A DNA stretch of 64,000 bases. Origin: Cordylochernes scorpioides (taxonomy: Eukaryota; Arthropoda; Arachnida; Pseudoscorpiones; Chernetidae). The position numbers and the translations under genes are program-made. This document shows, one piece after another, positions 32,601 through 38,790 of the stretch. Every line of letters begins with the position of its first letter. Within the stretch, counting starts at the first letter, position 1. A model generated the notes under the pieces. The model searched no databases. It was given only the letters and a program-made list of their open reading frames with translations, and was not told where the DNA came from. The stretch is from contig CP092886.1 of NCBI GenBank assembly GCA_030710605.1, forward strand, positions 48,767,966 through 48,831,965, given 5' to 3'.

Positions 32601-34968
32601 GGACACTACTGTATTACACATGAAAGCTTGCACAATTCTTTTTACAAACTGGACGAGTTCCACAACCTGAGACCACCGGACTGTAAATATTGTGGATAGA
32701 TATACCACTTTTAGAATCTTTTGAATTTTAACCATGGTTTTTGTACAGTTAAGTGTAAAAAATGATATAAAGAAATCAGGTCAGAAAGACTTACCTTACT
32801 CTCCTGGTTGCCATATGCCAGGATCTGGAGACAGTCGGTGACAATGGCCAGGAACTTGACGTTGTTCCTCACCAGGAGAGCTACCATCTTCTGCAGACCG
32901 CCGGCAAGCCGAACGGCCATCTTGGATCCTTCTTGGTGGAGCAGCAGGTTGTGGAGGGTGGTGATGGCGTAGAACACCACGGACTCCACGGGGGAACTGA
33001 GCAGCTTCACCAGGGCATTGATGCCCCTGGACTTGAAGATGGCCAGCAGGCCCTGGCGGTGGTGGGAGAGGTTGTGGAGAGTGGCGGCGGCGCAGCGGGT
33101 GGTCTCCAGATCCGAGGAGTTGGTCATGGTGTGCACCAGGGCCGCTACCATCTGGTGGGAGTTCATGAGGGCATGGCGGGAGGCTTCCTTCTTGGAGAGC
33201 TGGTGCACCATCATGGAGGCCTGGCTCACCACCACCTGGTCCTCGTCATTCAGCAGCTTGATCAGCTCGGGGATGGCGCGAGTGGCCAGGTCAGCATCGT
33301 CCTGGTAGTTGATGAGATTCACCACTGCGTGCTTCAGCATCTGCGAGGGTTCTGCCAGACGCTGAACCGCTGTGGGGTTAGAGGTGTCAAACTGGGTGGA
33401 GGGGATCTCCATGCCCTCGTCCAGGGTCTCCGGGAACATGGCAGCTCGTACCCGCTGGGAACGGGTCTGGGTCAGTTGCTGGTTCATCTCTGTGCACACA
33501 TGGGCATCACACACCATGGAAACCTTGTTCAGCCAGTACTTACCATCCACCTGGTCCTCAGTGAAGGCCGGAGTGAAGCCAGCATTCTGGTCCCATTCGA
33601 ATACATGCTCGTTGTCCAGCTCGTCCTCTTTCCCGCAGAGAGAGGTCGGCTACGACCAACATTGGCTTAGTCCTTGGCTGCTTTAGATAGCATAAAGTTA
33701 CTATGCACTTCCAAATGTCATCTTAAAATGCGGTAGTAGAAAATTGGCAAGAGAGTTAAAACACTATTATAAAACAATTTGTACAAATCTATTATTGCTA
33801 ATAAATTTAAACAATTTGTATTTGAAGAGAAAAGAGATACTCCACATTTCATACTTGTTCTCCAATATTTTGTATATAAACATCTCTGCCATGCTTCTGT
33901 CTTATTCTTTTTTCCAAATATCTTTAAAGAAAGGTTATTTCAGCAATTGTCCCATCCCAAGAAGGATGTGATCTAAAGGCTGGGAGTATACCTGGGTGTT
34001 GGTGGCGGAGTGGATGCCAGAGTCCTGTCCGGGTCCCAAGTAGCTGCTCTGCTGCCACATCAGAGTCTGCTCCTTAGGATTGACCATGGGCATGTCTGAG
34101 GGGTTGAAGTTGCCGTGGGCCACTGGACAGACAACCATTCTTCAATCAATGGGGGATAAGAAGCAAAGACGTTTCAGAAAGTCTTTATTAATATTCATTA
34201 CCTCAATATTTCCCATTAAAAAAAAATTCTAATCAGATACAATTTGAATTATAGAGATTAGGAACATAAGGGGTAACAAAACCAAATCTGAATCAATTCT
34301 GGTAACAATGATGTAACAGAATTGTCACATACAATTTATTGATTTGGGATTTGTTACCTTACATTTTTTAATAATTCTCTTGTGTGTGTGTGTGGTCCTA
34401 CAAAAAAGAATCATCAAATGAAGGTACAAATTTACACTCGTGGATAAAACTTAAGGAAGTGGAAAGTCTTTGATATCGCCAGCTATCTATTTTCTATGAA
34501 GGAGACAGAGGCAATTTTATTCATACTTTGGTTATCTCGTGTGACTTCAATAAAGGTCACTGTGTATCAAATACCTTTCGTAGTTATTGTTTGAATTCCA
34601 ATAAACATGCTAAAAGATACAAATCCCTTAAGTTCTGTCCATGAGTGTATATGCGCCGCTTCAAAATGACATTTGCTGCTTCCATTAAAGCACTAGGGTT
34701 CCAAGTATGATTAGGTGCAGCAATCCTACATTGAAATGTATGCTCCTGCATTGTGCTCTCATAACACAATTCAACACTTATTAAATTCAACCGTTTTTCA
34801 AATCCTCCCCCAATCAACTATTTACTTTAATCGAATATGGCTGTGATTAAAAATGTTGATCCCTTGGGGGATTGAATGAAAGAAGTGTGGTATGTACTTC
34901 AAGGGGGCAGCAAGGTGAGACTTACTGGGATGGCCTCCAGGGGCGGGGGATGGATGATGGTAGTTCAT
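17440..34968 (-). CDS. arm: Beta-catenin / Armadillo, complete 10-exon coding region
   Basis: Beta-catenin is the Wnt effector and cadherin-linked junction protein. Coding exons in transcript order: 34926-34968, 33992-34122, 33544-33649, 32795-33489, 31922-32461, 31216-31548, 28754-28904, 18439-18563, 17800-17911, 17440-17633. All junctions are GT/AG and keep phase, giving 809 residues (fly 843, human 781). The N-terminal degron DSGIHS is at residues 48-53. Ser49, Ser53, Thr57 and Ser61 match the human GSK3/CK1 sites S33, S37, T41 and S45. The armadillo repeats follow (about residues 100-685), then a short acidic C-terminal tail. The start ATG lies in the exon beginning [12 protein letters not shown]; a splice acceptor directly before it suggests an upstream 5' UTR exon. 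Oddities: the C-terminus ends in FEWGS and not in the usual DTDL/DTDC type; intron 7 is 10.2 kb and contains a Gypsy element. Confidence 0.97.
17800..17911 (-). CDS. arm: beta-catenin coding exon 9
   Basis: 112 nt; acceptor TATGCCCAG (poor pyrimidine tract), donor GTAGGT. Encodes [17 protein letters not shown] to MYPTH, part of the C-terminal transactivation tail. Its first 11 nt lie inside the 200-bp direct repeat 17901-18101. Confidence 0.85.
17901..18101 (+). repeat. 200-bp direct repeat, copy 2 (intron 8 / exon 9 edge)
   Basis: Partner of 16920-17119, offset 981 bp. This copy is the one in functional context (splice acceptor of exon 9). Confidence 0.9.
18268..18410 (+). repeat. Dispersed repeat 'GTAGAACCTCC', copy 5
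   Basis: GTAGAACTATCTCTCTGTAAATGACA onward; the inverted end is partly lost next to exon 8. Confidence 0.55.
18439..18563 (-). CDS. arm: beta-catenin coding exon 8
   Basis: 125 nt; acceptor TTGTGGCAG, donor GTAAGT. Encodes [20 protein letters not shown] to GTWSEA, the end of repeat 12 and helix C. Confidence 0.95.
18600..19600. other. Intron 7 of beta-catenin, no further gene seen
   Basis: Unique-looking intronic sequence without recognisable repeats, coding potential or RNA genes. Confidence 0.5.
19608..19793. mobile_element. hAT-like MITE in intron 7
   Basis: Imperfect terminal inverted repeats CAGGGGTTGGCAAAC and GTTTGCCAACTCCTG with an internal GAGCC/GGCTC pairing, the style of hAT non-autonomous elements. 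The 8 bp on each side (TCCTAGAC, TCCGTTGT) are not a clean duplication. Confidence 0.65.
20430..20660 (+). repeat. Dispersed repeat 'CCCAGTGGGTTACCTG', copy 1
   Basis: Shares GTTGGACAACCCAGTGGGTT, the CGAGTTGGAAAACTG block and GGGGGAGTTAGGGAAGG with 27220-27560 and 27800-28180. No coding frame is conserved among the copies; it may be a LINE 3' region. Confidence 0.6.
20661..21375. other. Intron 7 of beta-catenin, no gene seen
   Basis: AT-rich; contains an inverted pair GGTCCATTCAAAAA (20818) and TTTTTGAATGGACC (21234) about 430 bp apart, which could be ends of an old non-autonomous DNA element. Nothing else recognised. Confidence 0.45.
21380..21510. repeat. Hammerhead family 1 fold-back, deleted core
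   Basis: Inverted arms ACACAAGGTAATAAGACC and GGTCTTATTACCTTGTGT around GGTAACAACGCTGTTACC; no CTGANGA block is left. Confidence 0.75.
22440..22660. repeat. Hammerhead family 1 fold-back with two opposed cores
   Basis: Arms AACACAAGGTAATAAGACC and the inverted GGTCTTATTACCTTGTGT enclose one core on each strand. The minus-strand core (22489-22522) keeps CTGAAGA and GAAACGTC; the plus-strand core (22539-22575) has lost the GAAAC guanine. Confidence 0.75.
22480..22535 (-). ncRNA. Hammerhead ribozyme candidate, family 1
   Basis: Minus strand: CTGAAGA (22516-22522), stem II GATAACA/TGTTACT with a weakened base, then GAAACGTC (22489-22496). The core residues are intact; the closing pair of stem II next to GAAAC is changed, so activity is doubtful. 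Confidence 0.45.
22755..23070 (-). repeat. 3' LTR of Gypsy B
   Basis: Minus-strand start TGAGACGTTACAG and end AACGTGGCA (TG...CA). Confidence 0.93.
23091..25078 (-). CDS. pol: Gypsy B RT C-terminal part, RNase H and integrase
   Basis: Continues the RT from [10 protein letters not shown]. The catalytic box reads FQDN (about 25030-25041) in place of YxDD: the second Asp is Asn, which should abolish polymerisation. RNase [11 protein letters not shown] (Asp), the EMECLAV block (Glu) and [10 protein letters not shown] (Asp). Integrase: an HHCC finger (HDSLSHPS...CKSCQLVK), catalytic D in IGCDTIV, D in LTDNGKNF and E in GICEKLND, then a C-terminal GDLVIRK...LRPF segment. Apart from the frameshift and the active-site change the frame is clean, which fits a young copy. 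Confidence 0.9.
25079..26725 (-). CDS. gag-pol: Gypsy B gag, protease and RT N-terminal part
   Basis: I choose ATG at 26725 ([12 protein letters not shown]), since the longer frame begins at a non-ATG codon inside the primer-site region. The capsid-like gag carries WYADEI and FGSYNANP. A single unusual zinc motif follows: CPFWCPIC...HWVTDC. The aspartic protease has FVDTGAT and LLIGLDV. RT begins with [24 protein letters not shown] and [14 protein letters not shown]. The frame fails right after MPFGLK, where one A is missing from an A-run (about 25112-25117), giving [14 protein letters not shown]. The downstream frame resumes the family sequence at once. Confidence 0.9.
   Translation of the reverse strand: MAENPNNRLQKFNGSKSAIRPESWIKLYDFENNSLKEDEKIKNLKYYLTDSALEWYADEIISNPAIKRWEVVKEKLIQRFGSYNANPIVSASHRRLKREESIENYFQDKIRLLNQTHLTKEEKIHLLTDGLPNDWKDLIVAAQPTDTTKWFHIAASIEQNRASIQFKPKNKIHLATKNNDNRKNVCPFWCPICSKKGIKIKHWVTDCEDYDPNYKKDRPNQNTSVKQVCGAPELLNVSTLTNTPTQGAFKLINISVEVNGIPAQAFVDTGATVSIINWRLFKRTRLQLQPNSDIHISQVDGVTMTCGSLQTKVRIDKLIKPVTLHVMKNFKYPLLIGLDVASLFNLLIDVRDKTIYTKFDGLQNPILVNHLEEIREHELKELLEHNRNVFSQHAIDLGKVAIQHKIITKSEQPISLRPYRRPLKEYEEIAEQVKELLEHKLIRISDSPWAFPVVMVPKKDGNKRMCIDYRRLNEITLDDRQPLPHIQDMFDRLHGSRFFSTLDVAWGYWQIEMDPQSIQKTAFVTNDGHYEFLVMPFGLKMLLQRFKG
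26760..27075 (-). repeat. 5' LTR of Gypsy B
   Basis: Same 316 bp as 22755-23070 with one base difference. Flank ATAT. Confidence 0.93.
27220..27562 (+). repeat. Dispersed repeat 'CCCAGTGGGTTACCTG', copy 2
   Basis: The right part (27347-27560, GATGGTGGACACTTTGG to GACTCCATCACCTAC) is repeated almost unchanged at 27957-28180, about 610 bp away in direct orientation. Confidence 0.7.
27800..28181 (+). repeat. Dispersed repeat 'CCCAGTGGGTTACCTG', copy 3
   Basis: Direct-repeat partner of 27347-27560 with CGGCTCTCTCCATCCATCCC at its left. Translated frames here (minus strand, [10 protein letters not shown]) are shared by both copies only because they are duplicates. Confidence 0.7.
28324..28468. 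mobile_element. MITE 'CAGTTAAACCTGTCTATAGCG', copy 1
   Basis: 145 bp, inverted ends CAGTTAAACCTGTCTATAGC and GCTATAGACAGGTTTACCTG, TA on both sides. The ends and TA target fit a Tc1-mariner/pogo-like MITE. Located in intron 7 close to exon 7. Confidence 0.85.
28754..28904 (-). CDS. arm: beta-catenin coding exon 7
   Basis: 151 nt; the acceptor follows a GT-rich tract (GTGTGTGCAG), donor GTAAGT. Encodes [15 protein letters not shown] to IHCRSDAV, the last armadillo repeats. Confidence 0.95.
29204..29490 (+). repeat. tRNA-derived SINE S1, reference copy
   Basis: Reads tRNA-like head first: GGGGGTCGGTGGAAGG (start), CTACGACCCGGG and a B-box-like GGGTTTAATTCCC, GCATTGGGCAC, a T/A-rich linker, TTCAACCCCACCAGCGAG, a hairpin CACATGTGTAGACATGTG, and the tail GAGGGATAAGC plus poly-A. 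About 285 bp; pol III promoter boxes imply the head derives from a tRNA gene. Confidence 0.88.
29845..29992 (+). repeat. Hammerhead family 2 repeat, decayed core
   Basis: Shares AGGCATCTCCTGATTGTGCA, GGTCAACAGCCTGAAATGCGGACGTGGTTAGC and GGAATAATC with 47560-48088. CTGATGA is missing, so it is not a ribozyme candidate. Confidence 0.65.
30022..30125. repeat. Hammerhead family 1 fold-back, core deleted
   Basis: Near-perfect palindrome of AAACACAAGGTAATAAGACC with its inverse, only about 14 bp of spacer. Confidence 0.75.
30340..30420 (+). repeat. Hammerhead family 2 end fragment
   Basis: ATATTTATTCTGAAAGATGGCACAAACCATCAG to GGAGATGCCTTTCTC matches the pseudo-LTR-like ends at 47640-47750. Confidence 0.6.
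30440..30650 (+). repeat. LINE-like 3' tail family 2 (GAAGAA tail), partial
   Basis: CTCATGTCAGAGGCGGCCATTTC to CCTAATATGATTGAGTGGAGATAAG followed by AAGAAGAAG. The same 3' end and tail recur at 35985 (inverted), 49240, 49910 and 52450, as expected of a LINE 3' end. Confidence 0.65.
30940..31106. repeat. 75-bp-arm palindrome in intron 6 of beta-catenin
   Basis: The arm ATTGGATCAAAAAAT...ACCAATATTTCAGTTGGC...GCCAACCTT is repeated inverted after about 25 bp. No TA-flanked TIR family recognised. Confidence 0.7.
31216..31548 (-). CDS. arm: beta-catenin coding exon 6
   Basis: 333 nt; acceptor GGTGCAG, donor GTCAGT (non-consensus but usable). Encodes [14 protein letters not shown] to ISIFVQ. It contains an alanine-rich loop (about 5 Ala) between repeats 10 and 11, where fly Armadillo also carries a variable insert. 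Confidence 0.95.
31922..32461 (-). CDS. arm: beta-catenin coding exon 5
   Basis: 540 nt; acceptor TTGCTAG, donor GTGAGT. Encodes [16 protein letters not shown] to SVRVHYGLQ, the central armadillo repeats that form the charged groove for TCF, APC and cadherin. Locally GC-rich compared with the surrounding introns. Confidence 0.96.
32795..33489 (-). CDS. arm: beta-catenin coding exon 4 (armadillo repeats 1-5)
   Basis: 695 nt. Separated from exon 3 by an intron of only 54 nt (33490-33543, GTAAGT...GCACAG), which stays open in frame. Encodes [15 protein letters not shown] and the first armadillo repeats up to LAYGNQESK. Donor GTAAGT. Confidence 0.96.
33544..33649 (-). CDS. arm: beta-catenin coding exon 3
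   Basis: 106 nt; acceptor TCGTAG, donor GTAAGT. Starts [13 protein letters not shown], where the serine is equivalent to the CK1 priming site S45, and continues with the alpha-catenin-binding region (FEWDQNAGF). Confidence 0.92.
33992..34122 (-). CDS. arm: beta-catenin coding exon 2 (degron exon)
   Basis: 131 nt; acceptor GTCCAG, donor GTATAC. Encodes the EQTLMWQQ alpha-catenin-side region and ends with [11 protein letters not shown], the phosphodegron read by GSK3 and beta-TrCP. Confidence 0.95.
34255..34372. repeat. Hammerhead family 1 fold-back, degenerate
   Basis: Traces of arms (ACATAAGGGGTAACAAAACC, GATTTGTTACCTTA) and a scrambled centre. Followed by a (TG)n microsatellite at about 34380-34394. 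Confidence 0.55.
34435..34647. mobile_element. Tc1/mariner-like MITE 'CACTCATGGACAAAAC', copy 1
   Basis: Inverted ends CACTCGTGGATAAAACTTAAGG and CCTTAAGTTCTGTCCATGAGTG with TA on both sides; internal TTTATTCATACTT...AAGGTCACTG shared with copies at 53290 and 56388. In intron 1 of beta-catenin. Confidence 0.8.
34926..34968 (-). CDS. arm: beta-catenin coding exon 1
   Basis: ATG at 34968 (minus); 14 codons plus 1 nt encode [14 protein letters not shown]. Donor GTAAGT follows 34926. A consensus acceptor (TTTGTGGCAG) lies immediately upstream of the ATG, so transcription probably starts in a non-coding exon further 5' that I could not place. Confidence 0.88.
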
Positions 34969-35107
34969 CCTGCCACAAACACAAGTCATTAGGGCGGTGC
35001 CCAAGGACGGGCACTTCACTGAAGGCCAAACACAATGTCCTGAGATTTCTTGAAGAAAACTCAAGCGTTACTACACATGGTATGATACAGTTAGGCCTTG
35101 CTATAAC

Positions 35108-35245
35108 AACACTACTTAGTACACTAGTACTTTTTGTCTGATGATGGTAACAATGCTGTTACCGAAACGTCACACACTATTTATTCATTTGAATTTGGTC
35201 TTATTACCTTGTGTTTATAATCTATAATCCAAATTGTGCCTTATC
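35108..35245 (+). repeat. Hammerhead family 1 element half
   Basis: Contains one plus-strand core and the downstream arm (CACACACTATTTATT, GGTCTTATTACCTTGTGT, TCCAAATTGTGCCTTATC). The left inverted half is absent. Confidence 0.75.
35126..35181 (+). ncRNA. Hammerhead ribozyme candidate, family 1 (best plus-strand copy)
   Basis: CTGATGA at 35138-35144, one extra T, stem II GGTAACA-ATGC-TGTTACC (7 pairs), then GAAACGTC at 35164-35171, with cleavage expected after the last C. Stem III is only the palindromic ACGT, so two molecules must pair to complete it. Stem I starts TGT/ACA next to the core and may continue across an internal loop (AGTA/TATT). This matches the reduced-stem-III hammerheads reported from Penelope-like retroelements. 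No cleavage is demonstrated here. Confidence 0.65.
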
Positions 35246-35539
35246 TACATGACAATATTTAGGCCTATCTACATTTCCAGGCATCTTTGGTAAATTCTGA
35301 AGATTTATTGAAACCCCTGTGGATCTTATGAAATCAAAGCTTGCCCCAACGAGAACCTGAAACCATGGTCTCAAGGTGGGCATTCGAAATTTGCCAAAGT
35401 TGGTGTTGTGTCACTGACCTGGGTCTGCAGAGATGTTGATAATTGAAGCATTGTTTTAGCATCTATTTTGACAGGAGAGGTGACATTTTGTTTGATATAT
35501 AAATGTCTTTTAATTTATGGGATTAATATTTTGAAATAC

Positions 35540-35765
35540 AAGGTGTAATAAGACCAAATCAAAATAAATAAAATAGTGTGTGATGTTTTGGTAACAATGC
35601 TGTTACCATCATCAGACAAAAGTACTGAATTTGGTCCAATTACCTTGTGTTTCTAATCTACAATCCATTGGATTTGGTCTTATTACCTTGTGTTTCTAAT
35701 CTATAATCCATTGGATTTGGTCTTATTACCTCATGTTTCTAATCTATAATCCATATTGAGCCTTT
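35540..35765. repeat. Hammerhead family 1 element with tandem end units
   Basis: The left half holds a degenerate minus-strand core (GAAAC changed to AAAAC side); the right side repeats GGATTTGGTCTTATTACC...TAATCTATAATCCATT three times in tandem (about 45-bp period). Confidence 0.7.
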
Positions 35766-35984
35766 GGATAAATATTTAAGAAGTAAATACCAAGGAAGTT
35801 TTACACAATCAGAATTGAGGCAGAGGGCAGCTGTAGCTATCAAGTTTGTAAACAGATAAGGAGAGGTCCTAATTGATCTCTCCAAACATGCCATCTCTGA
35901 AGATTAGATACACTTGACATCTATATATATCTCTTGGTATGCTCTTGTTTACGGAAGAAATAAGGCACCAAGGTGGTTTTTAGA

Positions 35985-36265
35985 AACATCTTCTTCTTTC
36001 TTATCTCCACTCAATCATATTAGGGTATCAAGTTGTGACCCTTGATGGTGTCTGTTTGACAACCATCATGACTGGGTGAAGTAGAATGCCTTTGTCATTA
36101 AGACTGGAGTACTACTCAGTAGCAGGCCGACTTAGCTCCAAAAGAAATGGCTGCCTCTGACATGAGGAACAGACGCCATGTGCAGCTGCTCCTAACATGG
36201 AGTACAAACGCTGCTCATCCTGTATCCTTACAGGGTACTATCAGCCGGGCCAGCTGAGCCCAGGT
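35985..36265 (-). repeat. LINE-like 3' tail family 2, inverse orientation with internal rearrangement
   Basis: CTTTCTTATCTCCACTCAATCATATTAGG at the left is the inverse of the GAAGAA-tailed end; further right the family's GGCCGACTTAGCTCCAAAAG block follows. Confidence 0.6.
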
Positions 36266-36499
36266 TTTTTAGTGAGCTTGTTACTGCTCCCCCTCCTCCT
36301 TTTTCATCCTGGTTAGAAACATGGGGATAGATAGATTGTACTTCCCACCTGCCTAAAATAACTGATTCTCTAGATATCATTGAAGGAGTGTGGAAAAACA
36401 CCACATTTGGCAGGTCTCTATCATCTTCCTATTCATCTATATCTCAAGTACAACAACAGCATAAAACTTTATTAAGACCTTTCAGTCTTATACAGATTC

Positions 36500-36735
36500 T
36501 CCGAGTAGAAACGCAAGGTAATAAGACCAAGTCCAAATAAATAGTATGTGACGTTTCGGTAACAATGTTGTTATCATCTTCAGACAAAAGTACTGAATTT
36601 ACTGAATACTGAATTACCATTCAGTACTTTTGTCTGAAGATGGTAACAACGCTGTTACCTAAACGTCACACACTATTTATTTACTTGGATTTGGTCTTAT
36701 TACCTTGTGTTTATAATCTATAATCCAAATTGTGC
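36500..36735. repeat. Hammerhead family 1 fold-back with two opposed cores
   Basis: Left arm AAACGCAAGGTAATAAGACC, right arm GGTCTTATTACCTTGTGTTTATAATC. The two cores face each other around TTCAGTACTTTTGTC. The minus core is intact; the plus core (36634-36668) has TAAAC in place of GAAAC. Confidence 0.8.
36541..36596 (-). ncRNA. Hammerhead ribozyme candidate, family 1 (minus strand)
   Basis: CTGAAGA (36577-36583), stem II GATAACA-ACAT-TGTTACC with one A-C mismatch, GAAACGTC (36550-36557). All invariant core positions are kept. Confidence 0.55.
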
Positions 36736-36821
36736 CTTATCAATTTATCTCAGAGTAGAAGTGTAGGGTACATGCATAGGAAACAGTAAAAAAACAATAT
36801 CTCAGTTATCAATACATAGTT

Positions 36822-36955
36822 TAAAAACATAAGGCAACAAGACCAAATAAATAGTGTGTGATAATTCGGTAACAGTGCTGTACCATCATCAGACAAAAGT
36901 AGTGAATGAGTAGTGTACTGTAATGAAGTTTCCCCCAAATTGTACCTAATAGATA
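36822..36955. repeat. Hammerhead family 1 fragment, degenerate
   Basis: Minus-strand CTGATGA present, stem II shortened (GGTACAGCACTGTTACC), GAAAC altered to GAATT. Confidence 0.6.
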
Positions 36956-36996
36956 CATAGTTTCTTCAGCAAAATAATCAAATTTCTTCCCAATTA

Positions 36997-37068
36997 TAAG
37001 GTTGTCCCAAAAGTTGGTAAACACTTGCTACATAAATCATGTTTATGAACTTTTGGAACAACCTTATA
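36997..37068. mobile_element. 70-bp hairpin MITE next to mariner B
   Basis: Inverted ends TAAGGTTGTCCCAAAAGTT and AACTTTTGGAACAACCTTA with TA flanks. Mariner B sits directly at its right TA. Confidence 0.6.
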
Positions 37069-37995
37069 CAAGGTGGGATCAATAAATAAGGGGTGAATTA
37101 TAATTTATTAAAAAAAATAAGAACGATATTAAAAATTAGGACATGATTTATTCAAAATAATCACCTTGACTTTCTATACATCGTCTCCATCGTTCTGGCA
37201 ACTTGTAAATACCCTCTCTCTTAGGAAGCGTGTGAAAAAATCTTGCACCACTTTCTGGACATCTTCATCCGAGTCAAATCGCTTTTCCTTTAACTCCTTC
37301 TTTAGTAGTCCAAAAAGGAAATAGTCAGAGGGGGCTAGGTCTGGACTATATGCAGGATGTTCTAAAACTTCAAAACCTAATTTAATGATTGTAGATAGAT
37401 TTTACATGATGTATGCAGCCTTGCATTATCATGAAGGAAGAAAACACCTCTACTAAGCTTCCCTCTTCTTTTGTTTCTTATACCGGGCTTTAGCTTATCT
37501 ACAAGAATGTCACAATAAAGGTCGCTGTTCATACGTTGCCTATGGTGAAAATGGATATTTTTCTATCCTCCAAAATTAAGTTTTCAACCGCATTTATCAT
37601 GCTTGGCGTCGCTGTAACACTTGGTCGTCCAGGTCGCTCAATATCGGTACATGTAATTCGTCCATTTTTGAACTCGTTAACCCATTTATAAATGTTTTTT
37701 GAGACAAACAAGACTCACCATTGATATTTTTCATTCTTTGGCATATTTGAGATGTTTGAATACCTTCTGCATTCAAGAAACGAATAACTGCACGTTGTTC
37801 AAGCGTGGTGCAATCCTTCAAGGGAGCTTCCATTTTAGTTTATTTATAAGTCTCGCGCCGCGCGTGGGAAAAAAGAACAGAACACCTTAAATAGTCTCTC
37901 GATGTTATATTTTAATTTTCTGTGGTTTAAATTATTTTTGCTTTTTTAATTTTTAAGAAATAAGATAATTCACCTTATTTATTGATCCCCCCTTG
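37069..37995 (-). mobile_element. Decayed mariner B
   Basis: Inverted ends CAAGGTGGGATCAATAAATA and TATTTATTGATCCCCCCTTG, TA on both sides (37067-37068, 37996-37997). 927 bp, shorter than a full mariner. Transposase remnants run on the minus strand. Confidence 0.85.
37100..37833 (-). pseudogene. mariner B transposase remnant
   Basis: The N-terminal HTH begins MEAPLKDCTTLEQRAVIRFL, followed by a frame change into NIYKWVNEFKNGRITCTD and ERPGRPSV, the usual linker between HTH and catalytic domain. A much later HDNARLH block (second catalytic Asp) is recognisable near 37420-37440 and is followed by stops. The central part including the first Asp is deleted. Confidence 0.8.
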
Positions 37996-38077
37996 TATTA
38001 TGAGGTATGTGTGATTTAGCCCCCTCTATATAAGGCACAATTTGGATTATAGACTACAAGAAAATATGACTAAATAA

Positions 38078-38130
38078 ATAAAGTGTGACGTTTCTGTAAC
38101 AGCATTGTTGCCGTCATCAGAAGAAAGACT
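38078..38130 (-). ncRNA. Hammerhead ribozyme candidate, family 1
   Basis: CTGATGA (38114-38120), stem II GGCAACA-ATGC-TGTTACA with the last pair lost, GAAACGTC (38087-38094). Confidence 0.4.
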
Positions 38131-38211
38131 ATAATTATTCTTTAGATAATGCACAATTTGGATTACAGATTATAAACACAAGGTAATAAGACCAAATCTC
38201 CAAATAAATTA

Positions 38212-38265
38212 ATAGTGTGTGACGTTTCAGTAACAGCATTGTTGCCATCATCAGAAGAAAGAATA
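38212..38265 (-). ncRNA. Hammerhead ribozyme candidate, family 1
   Basis: CTGATGA (38248-38254), stem II GGCAACA-ATGC-TGTTACT, GAAACGTC (38221-38228). The closing pair is altered as in its tandem neighbour. Confidence 0.4.
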
Positions 38266-38559
38266 TGATTATTCTTTTGATAATGCACAATTTGGATTAC
38301 AGATTATAAACACAAGGTAATAAGACTAAATCTCCAAATAAATTAATAGTGTATGATGTTTCAGTAACAGCATTGTTACCAAAACGACACATACTATTTA
38401 TTTATTTGGATTTGGTCTTATTACACCTTGTGTTTATTTATTCTTTTGTTTGATGATGGTAACAACGCTGTCACACATCACTAATTTATTTGTTGATAAA
38501 GCACAATTTGGATTATAGATTGTCATAAAAGAAAATAAGACCTAATCCAAATAATTTAT

Positions 38560-38612
38560 TAGTGTGTGACGTTTCGGTAACAGCATTGTCACCATCATCA
38601 GACAAAAGAATA
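38560..38612 (-). ncRNA. Hammerhead ribozyme candidate, family 1
   Basis: CTGATGA (38596-38602), stem II GGTGACA-ATGC-TGTTACC (one G-T pair), GAAACGTC (38569-38576). Core complete. Confidence 0.6.
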
Positions 38613-38674
38613 AATGAGAAAAAAGTAACAGTACTATTTTAAGAACTTGCTGTGGTGTTTTTTCCTCATTTATT

Positions 38675-38725
38675 CTTTTGTCTGATGATGGTGACAATGT
38701 TGTTGCCGAAACATCACACACTATT
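38675..38725 (+). ncRNA. Hammerhead ribozyme candidate, family 1, stem III altered
   Basis: CTGATGA (38682-38688), stem II GGTGACA-ATGT-TGTTGCC, GAAACATC (38708-38715): the ACGT palindrome has become ACAT, so dimer formation is probably lost. Confidence 0.4.
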
Positions 38726-38790
38726 AAATTATTTGGATTAGGTCATATTTTCTTGTATCTATAATCCAAATTGTGCTTATCATATATGTA

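Larger units (their letters stand above)
38025..38790. repeat. Cluster of hammerhead family 1 units
   Basis: At least five related units: minus cores at 38087-38120, 38221-38254 and 38569-38602, a chimeric centre at 38347-38400, and a plus core at 38682-38715. Units at 38135-38260 and 38275-38400 are tandem (about 135-bp period, each beginning GATAATGCACAATTTGG). The outer halves form a large fold-back around 38620-38665. Confidence 0.8.

Noticed and set aside
32933..33686. Long plus-strand frames opposite beta-catenin exons 3-4
   Set aside because: Shadows caused by the GC-rich, codon-biased armadillo exon on the other strand.
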